Source of the DNA: Vagococcus jeotgali
Lineage (GTDB): Bacteria > Bacillota > Bacilli > Lactobacillales > Vagococcaceae
Assembly (NCBI RefSeq): GCF_035918315.1
Contig: NZ_CP142146.1
Span: 1,736,001 to 1,800,000 of the forward strand
Reading direction: 5' to 3'
DNA: 64,000 nt
The notes under the pieces: model-generated
What the model was told of the DNA's origin: nothing
Databases searched by the model: none
The model's input: only the letters and a program-made list of their open reading frames with translations
Program-made: the position numbers and the translations under genes
In this document: positions 56,347 through 64,000 of the stretch, in pieces
Numbering within the stretch: the first letter of the stretch is position 1
Layout of the letters: each line of letters starts with the position of its first letter

Positions 56347-56382
56347 CAAAAAAAGGAATGACAATTAAGTCATTCCTTTTTA
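56347..56382 (-). terminator. Terminator of the sagA-like gene
   Basis: AAAAAGGAATGAC and GTCATTCCTTTTT form a stem with loop AATTAA and have T-runs on both strands. Confidence 0.85.
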
Positions 56383-56391
56383 AATAATTTC

Positions 56392-57819
56392 TTAGTTTAC
56401 ACGTACTCCAAAATCTGGAGACCATGCTGAAATACTTTGAACTGTTACTGATTCACCTGGTTGTGGTGCATGGATATATTGTCCACCACCTACATAAATA
56501 CCAACGTGATGAGTCGCTCCTCTAGCTCCCCAGAATACTAAATCTCCTGGTTCTAATTGACTTAGAGATATTTGAGTTCCAGCGCTTTCTTGAGGTACAG
56601 TCCAACCACCGATTTCTTTACCAGTTGATTGACGATATACATAAGAAGTAAAACCTGAACAGTCAAATCCACTTGGATCTTTTCCGCCCCATACATATGG
56701 AACACCAATGTATTTATAAGCTTCAGCAACTACTGCACTACCATTTGCAGCTGGTGGTGCTGGTGTTGATGGTTTTGGTGCTGGAGCTGGTGTTGATGGT
56801 GTTGATGGTGCTGATGGTGCTGGTGTTGATACTTCTTCTTCTACTTCATAATCGCCATTATCTTGAGTTGTAGAAGAGTTATCGTTGTTATTTGTATTCA
56901 CAACCTCTTCTGAACTATTGTTGTTTGTATTTTCGCTTGTTTCATCTGTTGGAGTTGATACTGTTGTTTCTTCTTTTACAGTTTCATCTTTAGTTGCTTC
57001 TTCTTTTACAACTGATGATGTTGTTGTTTCTTCTTTTACAGTTTCTTCTTTAGTTGCTTCTTCTTTTACAACTTCTTGTTTAGCTGCTTCTTTAGCTGCT
57101 TTTTCTGATTTCTCAGCTGCTTGACGTTGTGCTTCACGTTGTGCTTCTGCAGCTTTTTGTTCAGCTACAAATTCTTGTTTTTTACTTTCTTCAGTTGCTT
57201 TTTCAGCTGAAATTTGACTTACAGCTGCTTTTTGTGCTAATTCTTGGTCCTCTAACTCACCTTTTTTAGCTTCTAGAGCTACAGCATTTTCTTGAACAAC
57301 TGCTGCTTTTTTTTCAACAGTTTCTTTTTTCTCAACAACAGCATCTTTATCTGCTTTTTGTTCTTTCATCATTGAGTTGTTAGCACCTACTAGACGAGTA
57401 GCAGCTACTACTTTAGTAACAGCATCAGATACAGAATCAGCATTTAAAACTAAATCTACAACGTTAGAATTTGCTGAATCTACTTGTACAGATCTAGCTT
57501 GCTCTTTAATAGATGCATCACGTTTTTGGATACGTTTTTCTAAATCTTTTATTTCACCATTTAATGAAGTGATTTCTTTACTTAATTTTGCTTGTTCACC
57601 TTGTAGAGATTCTGCTTCTTCACGAATAGATGAAATGTTTTCTTGAATAGAAGCTAATTGCTCATGAGCCTGTGCTTCTTGACTTGCTAAAGCACTAATT
57701 TTTTGGTCTTGCTCAGCAATTTTTGAATTAGCATCTGCTGCTTGTGCAACAAAGGCACCAGATGTTGATGTTATAACAATACTACTTAATAATAAAGTTG
57801 ATAGAATTTTCTTTTTCAC
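56392..57819 (-). CDS. sagA: Secreted NlpC/P60 peptidoglycan hydrolase, SagA-like
   Basis: 475 residues. Signal peptide ends FVAQA/ADAN (27); a coiled coil spans about 30-215; a Glu/Thr/Val/Lys-rich linker with near-repeats (KEEATKEETVKEETT) spans about 240-300; a Pro/Ala/Ser stretch follows. The C-terminal NlpC/P60 domain has catalytic Cys in GFDCSGFTSYVYR and His in THHVGIYVGGG. The arrangement and the place next to mreCD match SagA of Enterococcus faecium, a D,L-endopeptidase needed for daughter-cell separation. The gene name is by analogy. Confidence 0.88.
   Translation of the reverse strand: MKKKILSTLLLSSIVITSTSGAFVAQAADANSKIAEQDQKISALASQEAQAHEQLASIQENISSIREEAESLQGEQAKLSKEITSLNGEIKDLEKRIQKRDASIKEQARSVQVDSANSNVVDLVLNADSVSDAVTKVVAATRLVGANNSMMKEQKADKDAVVEKKETVEKKAAVVQENAVALEAKKGELEDQELAQKAAVSQISAEKATEESKKQEFVAEQKAAEAQREAQRQAAEKSEKAAKEAAKQEVVKEEATKEETVKEETTTSSVVKEEATKDETVKEETTVSTPTDETSENTNNNSSEEVVNTNNNDNSSTTQDNGDYEVEEEVSTPAPSAPSTPSTPAPAPKPSTPAPPAANGSAVVAEAYKYIGVPYVWGGKDPSGFDCSGFTSYVYRQSTGKEIGGWTVPQESAGTQISLSQLEPGDLVFWGARGATHHVGIYVGGGQYIHAPQPGESVTVQSISAWSPDFGVRVN
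56957..57075 (+). repeat. Near-tandem repeats in the sagA-like linker
   Basis: Two units of roughly 65 bp, each with TTTCTTCTTTTACAGTTTC and TTAGTTGCTTCTTCTTTTAC, encode KEEATKxETVKEETT twice. Such repeats change in number easily and would vary the linker length between strains. Confidence 0.6.
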
Positions 57820-57962
57820 GTTTTATTTTCCTCCATGTAATAGATATCTTCTAGTAATTTCAAATGTATTTTTCTTGATTAATTTAACTTTTAATTTCAA
57901 CGACAAGGTCATTGTAACACACCTACATGTCACTCATATAATAGAAATGTTACAAAAGTATT

Positions 57963-58490
57963 TCAACGTGCCTTCTTTTTCTTTTTTAATCCGAATAATT
58001 TAGATAATGGAATAACAAACAATGTGATATAGAGTGTGTTAATCAACAAGGTAGGCGTTAAATTTCTAGTAAAAAAGTCTAAGAACGTTGTATTCGTTAA
58101 ATTAAAGGCTGTTAATAATAAAACTCTACCGATGGATAATAATGTCACAAATACGATAAAACTTAATATCAATGTAAATGTATTAGGAATAACATGCTCA
58201 AACAAAAGATACATCAATAAAACTAGTAAAGGATATAAAATCAGATTAATCCCTATAACATTATAAAAGTATGAGTCATACAACAAGCCAATAACAGCTG
58301 CCCAACTAGTTAAATAGACTTTGCCTACTTTAAATGTTGAAAACATAAATAATAGAAGGGTTAAATTACTAGTAAAAGTCATAGGTACAGCAAACAAACT
58401 CATCAATCCACTACTAATATGCGCATCTACTAACATCGTGATAAACAATAAGATTGGTAGATAGTAAGAGAAATATTTTGATTCGCTCAT
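57963..58490 (-). CDS. mreD: Rod shape-determining protein MreD
   Basis: 175-residue membrane protein with five to six helices, of the usual length. It works with MreC to scaffold peripheral peptidoglycan synthesis. The start overlaps the mreC stop by one base. The C terminus is basic (KKKKKAR). Confidence 0.9.
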   Translation of the reverse strand: MSESKYFSYYLPILLFITMLVDAHISSGLMSLFAVPMTFTSNLTLLLFMFSTFKVGKVYLTSWAAVIGLLYDSYFYNVIGINLILYPLLVLLMYLLFEHVIPNTFTLILSFIVFVTLLSIGRVLLLTAFNLTNTTFLDFFTRNLTPTLLINTLYITLFVIPLSKLFGLKKKKKAR

Positions 58491-59356
58491 TATTTTTCTC
58501 CTGTTCCGACTAAGCGTTTAATAACTGTCACATGTGTTACATCATACATATCTGCAACAGGTGTGACTAATACTTCTGAATCTAAACCTGTTTTGCTCTT
58601 TTTAACTTCTGTCACTTCACCAACAACTAATCCTTCTGGTGAATTACTACCCAAACCACTTGTTACAACAGCATCACCCTTCTTAACATCCTCAACTGTT
58701 GTCAGTTGAGAGACAACTAACGTATTTGTTTTACTGTTGTACGACTCCATCAGACCATAGGCTTTTTTACTACCGTTTGTGTTAATTTTAACAGGAAAAT
58801 GGTTAGTATTTTGGTTTTGAGTCGTTAATAGTTCTACCTTAGCACTGTTGGCTTCAGCAATGATCACACGTCCTACTAAACCTTTATTACCCATGACAGC
58901 CATATTAACCTCGACACCATCTTTTGTCCCTTTGTCAATAATCAAAACATCTTGCCAACTATCAGGAGAGCGATTAATCACATTAGCATTAACTGTTTCA
59001 TAATCAGTTAATGTCTTAGATAAGTCTAACTGTTCTTTTAGTTTCTCATTTTCAGCTTTTTGATCTGCTAATTCTGTTTCAATCGTCAAACTATGATCCA
59101 TACGACGTTTTAATGCTTCATTTTCAGAGTAAGTATTAAATAAATTATTAATACTTCTGACGCCATTTTCTAAGCCTCTAAATGGAGCCTTGATAATTTT
59201 ATCAATCTGAGCAACAGCGTTGTTGATTTGTGATTGACCTGGCATACTTTTATTTTTATCATTTCTCTGAATAGCACTAAACGTCACTAGTAATACAATA
59301 ATTACTGCAACAGTTATGGCAATAATAATATTTCGACTTGAATTAAACTTTTTCAC
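58490..59356 (-). CDS. mreC: Cell shape-determining protein MreC
   Basis: 288 residues: one N-terminal membrane anchor (IIIAITVAVIIVLLVTFSAI), a coiled coil (about 70-105, EALKRRMDHSLTIETELADQ) and the beta-barrel domain with NKGLVGRVI and VVTSGLGSNSPEGLVVGEV. It is extracellular and directs the elongation machinery with MreD. mreB is not in the window. Confidence 0.95.
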   Translation of the reverse strand: MKKFNSSRNIIIAITVAVIIVLLVTFSAIQRNDKNKSMPGQSQINNAVAQIDKIIKAPFRGLENGVRSINNLFNTYSENEALKRRMDHSLTIETELADQKAENEKLKEQLDLSKTLTDYETVNANVINRSPDSWQDVLIIDKGTKDGVEVNMAVMGNKGLVGRVIIAEANSAKVELLTTQNQNTNHFPVKINTNGSKKAYGLMESYNSKTNTLVVSQLTTVEDVKKGDAVVTSGLGSNSPEGLVVGEVTEVKKSKTGLDSEVLVTPVADMYDVTHVTVIKRLVGTGEK

Positions 59357-59478
59357 TTCTTCACCTCAAAATTCTTCTATAACTGAATATACATCCGTCT
59401 TATTCTATCATTATTCCTTTTATTTAGCCATAAATCTATGACATGTTTCAAAAAAATTAATAAAATGAGGCTATAGAC

Positions 59479-59512
59479 AAAAAAACTGATAGAAACGAAA
59501 CGTTTCTATCAG
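59479..59512 (-). terminator. adhE terminator
   Basis: CTGATAGAAACG and CGTTTCTATCAG form a perfect stem (59486-59512), followed by seven T on the minus strand. Confidence 0.9.
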
Positions 59513-59528
59513 CAACTTTCATAAAAGA

Positions 59529-62129
59529 TTATCCTTCATAAGCATCAATAATGATTTGTTTTAGTTCACTAATTAATGGCTCTTTTGGATTAGCTGTTGT
59601 ACATTGATCTTCATAAGCAAGCTCTGCCATACGATCAACTGTGTTATCTAATACTTCTTGAGTTAAACCTTGTGCTTTTAAGTTCATATCAATACCACAA
59701 CGAACACCTAAATCATAAACAGCTTCAGCAAGGGCTGCTACTAGTTCCTCATTTGTATCGCCTTTTAGACCTAAATACCTAGCCACATCAGCATAATCTT
59801 GATCTGCTCTAAAGTAATCATATTTAGGGAAGATAGCATGTTTTGATGGGTCTTTAGCATTATAGCGAATAATATGTGGCAGTAAAATAGCATTCGTACG
59901 ACCATGTGGGATGTTATACTCTCCACCAATCTTATGAGCGATTGAGTGACAAATTCCTAAGAAAGCATTGGCAAATGCCATACCAGCCATTGTCGAAGCA
60001 TTATGCATTTTTTCACGATTTTCTAAATTAGGTCGTTTCACTGAATCTTCTAAATTATCAAAGACTAGCTTAATTGCTTGTAAACTTAATCCACGAGTGT
60101 AATCACTTGCCATCACTGATACATATGATTCTAGAGCATGAGTTAACACGTCCATTCCAGTATCAGCCGTTACAGAAGCCGGTACACTTAATACAAATTG
60201 TGGATCAATAATCGCTACATCTGGTGTTAAGGCGTAATCTGCTAGTGGGTATTTCACATGTGTTTCACTGTCAGTAATAACTGCAAATGGTGTTACTTCA
60301 GCTCCTGTCCCTGATGTTGTTGGAATACTTACCATTTTAGCTTTTTTAGCTTTTGGAATTTTATAAGCACGTTTTCTAATATCCAAGAATTTTTGTTTTG
60401 CTCCAAAGAATTCTGTCTCTGGATGTTCATAGAATAACCACATACCCTTAGCTGCATCCATTGCTGAACCACCACCAATAGCAATAATAGTATCTGGTTC
60501 AAATTTAGCCATCTGCTCAGTTCCAGCATACACTGTATTTGTTGAAGGGTTTGGTTCAACATCTGAGAACACTTCAAAGGTTACTGGTTTCTCACGTTTC
60601 ATCAATTCATTGATTACACGGTCCGTATAGCCTAATTCCACCATACCAGGGTCACACACGATAAACGCACGTTCAATATCATCCATATCTTGTAAATATT
60701 GTAGAGAATTTAACTCAAAATAGATTTTCTCAGGTAATTTAAACCATTGCATATTATTTCTCCGTTTCGTTACAGTTTTTGTGTTAATTAGGTTAACTGA
60801 CGTCACGTTTTTAGATACTGAGTTTTTACCATAAGAGCCACAACCTAATGTTAATGATGGAATCATTTCATTATAAATATCACCAATACCACCTTGAGCT
60901 GCTGGTGAGTTGATTAGAATACGACAAGCATTCATTCTAAGTCCAAAATCTAAGTGTAAATCCTCATCTTCAGAATGCAGGACTGCTGTATGTCCTTCTC
61001 CGTTTAAACGTAACATTGCTTCACATAACTCTAAACCATGCTCTGTGTTCTCAGCTTTCATCATTGCTAAGACCGGAGATAATTTCTCTCTTGATAATGG
61101 GTAATCTTGTCCTACCCCATCAAGTTCTGCTACTAAAATTTTTGTTCCCTCAGGTACATTAATACCAGCATCTTTTGCAATAGAGACAGCTGAGTGACCT
61201 ACAATTTTTGGATTAACAGCTGTTTTAGCTTCATTCATCACAGCGTTTTCTAATTTTTCTAATTCATCAGGTTTAACAAAATAAACTTGGTGTGCTTCAA
61301 ATTCACGTTTCACATCATCATAAATTTCTGAATCAACGATGACACCTTGTTCTGATGCACAAATCATCCCATTATCAAATGATTTAGACACGATTAAATC
61401 ATTAACAGCTCGTTTTATTTTAGCTGACTTCTCAACGTAAGCTGGTGTGTTACCTGGACCCACCCCAAGAGCTGGTTTACCCGTTGAATAAGCAGCCTTG
61501 ACCATACCAGACCCACCTGTTGCAAGAACTATTGCTACACCCTCATGATTCATTAAACCATTTGTTCCTTCAATAGATGGTGTATCAATCCACTGAATAC
61601 AGTCTTTTGGAGCACCCGCTTTAACGGCTGCATCACGAACAACTCGTGCTGCTTCTGCTGAACATTTTTGAGCTGATGGATGGAAAGCAAAAATAATTGG
61701 ATTACGAGTTTTAATTGCAATCATCGCTTTAAAAATAGTAGTTGATGTCGGGTTTGTTGTCGGTGTTACCCCACAAATTACACCTACTGGATCAGCTATT
61801 TCTATAATTTCTTTTTGTTTATCTTCACTAATGACACCTACAGTTTTATCATTTTTAATATTATTCCAAATGCTTTCTGAGGCAAACATATTTTTAATCG
61901 CTTTATCTTCATAAATACCACGTCCAGTTTCTTCAACAGCCATTTTAGCTAAAGGCATATGCTCATTTAGAGCTGCCATGGCCATTTGATGAACGATATG
62001 ATCCACTTTTTCTTGGTCGAATGTTTTCATTTCTTTTAAGGCAACTTGTGCGTTAGCAACTAATTGGTCAATCTTGTCAGTAATCGTCTCTTCTACTACT
62101 ACGTCAACTTTTTTATCTTTTGTTTTCAA
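59529..62129 (-). CDS. adhE: Bifunctional acetaldehyde-CoA/alcohol dehydrogenase
   Basis: 866 residues. The N-terminal CoA-acylating aldehyde dehydrogenase (about 1-440) has active Cys in NGMICASEQG. The C-terminal Fe-dependent alcohol dehydrogenase (about 460-866) has GGGSAMDAAKG and metal-binding HSIAHKIGGEYNIPHG. It regenerates NAD+ by making ethanol from acetyl-CoA. Long single gene, a known target of Rex in Gram-positives; rex itself starts this window. Confidence 0.97.
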   Translation of the reverse strand: MKTKDKKVDVVVEETITDKIDQLVANAQVALKEMKTFDQEKVDHIVHQMAMAALNEHMPLAKMAVEETGRGIYEDKAIKNMFASESIWNNIKNDKTVGVISEDKQKEIIEIADPVGVICGVTPTTNPTSTTIFKAMIAIKTRNPIIFAFHPSAQKCSAEAARVVRDAAVKAGAPKDCIQWIDTPSIEGTNGLMNHEGVAIVLATGGSGMVKAAYSTGKPALGVGPGNTPAYVEKSAKIKRAVNDLIVSKSFDNGMICASEQGVIVDSEIYDDVKREFEAHQVYFVKPDELEKLENAVMNEAKTAVNPKIVGHSAVSIAKDAGINVPEGTKILVAELDGVGQDYPLSREKLSPVLAMMKAENTEHGLELCEAMLRLNGEGHTAVLHSEDEDLHLDFGLRMNACRILINSPAAQGGIGDIYNEMIPSLTLGCGSYGKNSVSKNVTSVNLINTKTVTKRRNNMQWFKLPEKIYFELNSLQYLQDMDDIERAFIVCDPGMVELGYTDRVINELMKREKPVTFEVFSDVEPNPSTNTVYAGTEQMAKFEPDTIIAIGGGSAMDAAKGMWLFYEHPETEFFGAKQKFLDIRKRAYKIPKAKKAKMVSIPTTSGTGAEVTPFAVITDSETHVKYPLADYALTPDVAIIDPQFVLSVPASVTADTGMDVLTHALESYVSVMASDYTRGLSLQAIKLVFDNLEDSVKRPNLENREKMHNASTMAGMAFANAFLGICHSIAHKIGGEYNIPHGRTNAILLPHIIRYNAKDPSKHAIFPKYDYFRADQDYADVARYLGLKGDTNEELVAALAEAVYDLGVRCGIDMNLKAQGLTQEVLDNTVDRMAELAYEDQCTTANPKEPLISELKQIIIDAYEG

Positions 62130-62358
62130 AATAATACCCTCCAGAAAAATTCGTTATTTACTTCACAAACAAAATATACAACATATCGATCCTTTTGTAA
62201 ACATCTTTTTGTGATTTTTTCCACTTTAACAAAATGAATACGTTTTCCGAAGCGCTTCGTTGTTTAAATAAGGTTTGTTTTAGAAATAAACATATTGAAA
62301 TAACCTTATAAAAAGAAAGATATCCCTATGATTGATAAAAAAATCACATGGGTTTTAT
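62130..62358 (-). promoter_or_regulatory. adhE upstream region with a cre-like palindrome
   Basis: A 12-bp perfect palindrome CGAAGCGCTTCG lies at 62248-62259 and resembles the centre of a CcpA cre site. Rex-like half sites TTGTGA occur at 62213 on the + strand and as TTTGTGAAG near 62167 on the minus strand, but no full Rex palindrome is seen. Regulation by carbon source and redox state is plausible. Confidence 0.4.
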
Positions 62359-62390
62359 AAAAAAAGAAGAAAGCTTATTTGCTTTCTTCT
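62359..62390 (-). terminator. yajC terminator overlapping its stop codon
   Basis: AGAAGAAAGC and GCTTTCTTCT form the stem, with the yajC stop inside the hairpin and a T-run after it on the minus strand. Confidence 0.8.
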
Positions 62391-62758
62391 GATTCTACTT
62401 GCTCTTCAATAACTTCAGTCGTGTCTTCTTCCACTACTGTGTCATCTGCAACATCTGTTGTCACTGTTTCTGTCACAACTTCTGCTACTGGGGTATCACT
62501 TGGTTTTACATTTTTAATAGCACCGCGTTCGAATTCTAAATAAACACCTTCACAATCAATTGTGACTGTTCCTTTATCTGTATCGATTTCATGGACAATA
62601 CCGTATAATCCACCAATCGTGATGATTTCGCTTCCTGGTTTTACACTATCTAATAATTGTTGGCGTTGGTTTTGTTGTTTCTTTTGAGTACGATTCATAA
62701 AAAACATCATCCCACCTAAAACTAATAGTAGTGGTAAAAAATTTGCTAATCCTCCCAT
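62375..62758 (-). CDS. yajC: Preprotein translocase subunit YajC
   Basis: 127 residues: an N-terminal membrane helix (LANFLPLLLVLGGMMFFM), a basic segment RTQKKQQNQRQQ, the conserved core VKPGSEIITIGGLYGIV and an acidic tail. YajC associates with SecDF and the Sec translocon. It follows tgt, the usual order. Confidence 0.95.
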   Translation of the reverse strand: MGGLANFLPLLLVLGGMMFFMNRTQKKQQNQRQQLLDSVKPGSEIITIGGLYGIVHEIDTDKGTVTIDCEGVYLEFERGAIKNVKPSDTPVAEVVTETVTTDVADDTVVEEDTTEVIEEQVESEESK

Positions 62759-62836
62759 GCTTACACCTCACTTTTCTTATTCACAGATAACTGTAACAAA
62801 TTTTTAACCAATTAACTATACTTATTTTAACAAAAT

Positions 62837-64000
<1,164 letters not shown>

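Noticed and set aside
60329-61104. Frames within adhE at 60329-60577 and 60910-61104
   Set aside because: Shadows of the adhE gene, which is complete and conserved.
62130-62230. A full Rex operator upstream of adhE
   Set aside because: Only TTGTGA half sites are present. No palindrome of the TTGTGA-N-TCACAA type is seen.

Overview
The window looks like a chromosomal segment of a low-GC lactic acid bacterium of the Enterococcaceae (Enterococcus or Vagococcus-like). The reasons are AT-rich codon use, strong AGGAGG-type ribosome sites, the order rex / CPBP protease / groES-groEL, a large WxL surface-protein locus, a comG operon next to a ytxK-like methyltransferase and ackA, mreC-mreD next to a SagA-like NlpC/P60 hydrolase, and the order rarA / 6S RNA / uspA. 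No tRNA, rRNA or CRISPR array was seen.

Layout. 1-3404: the 3' part of rex, a CPBP protease and the CIRCE-controlled groES-groEL operon. 3312-13342: a decayed genomic island of about 10 kb, bounded by an exact 29-bp direct repeat of the groEL 3' end. It holds one 307-codon gene, reconstructed here, broken by four different insertion sequences, plus a truncated HTH gene, a holin-like type I toxin with an antisense RNA, and an orphan gene. 13471-16104: a WxL-interacting protein and a divergent two-gene secreted/membrane pair. 16120-20086: a dead IS1202-like element, rpsD with its leader, and an ISL3 copy. 20131-26489: an IS30 copy, a PadR-ABC transporter operon, and an ISL3 copy interrupted by IS3. 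This block was inverted by recombination between the two ISL3 copies: the last codons and the terminator of the ABC permease lie at 18521-18595 on the other strand. 26648-37854: the WxL locus (a 1093-residue MucBP/WxL protein, a small WxL protein, an LPXTG protein, two DUF916 proteins and two small membrane proteins), broken up by an IS mosaic, an IS200/IS605 element and an IS30 element.

37976-63982 is mostly ordinary core genome. It holds dtd, rel, rsmE, prmA and a DUF3013 gene in one direction, then rarA, 6S RNA, a small membrane gene and uspA. Next come ackA, a methyltransferase and the seven-gene comG pseudopilus operon, then a yebC-family gene, vanZ-like and pepF. A fourth ISL3 copy (inactivated) follows, then sagA-like, mreD, mreC, adhE, yajC and tgt.

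The most notable features are the amount of IS-driven remodelling (13 recognisable elements plus several remnants), the island at the groEL 3' end with its broken HEPN-like gene and toxin-antitoxin pair, and three IS3 copies that all carry the same stop codon upstream of an intact frameshift site. Boundaries, target duplications and reconstructions were read by eye from the sequence. Family names come from recognising motifs, without a database search.
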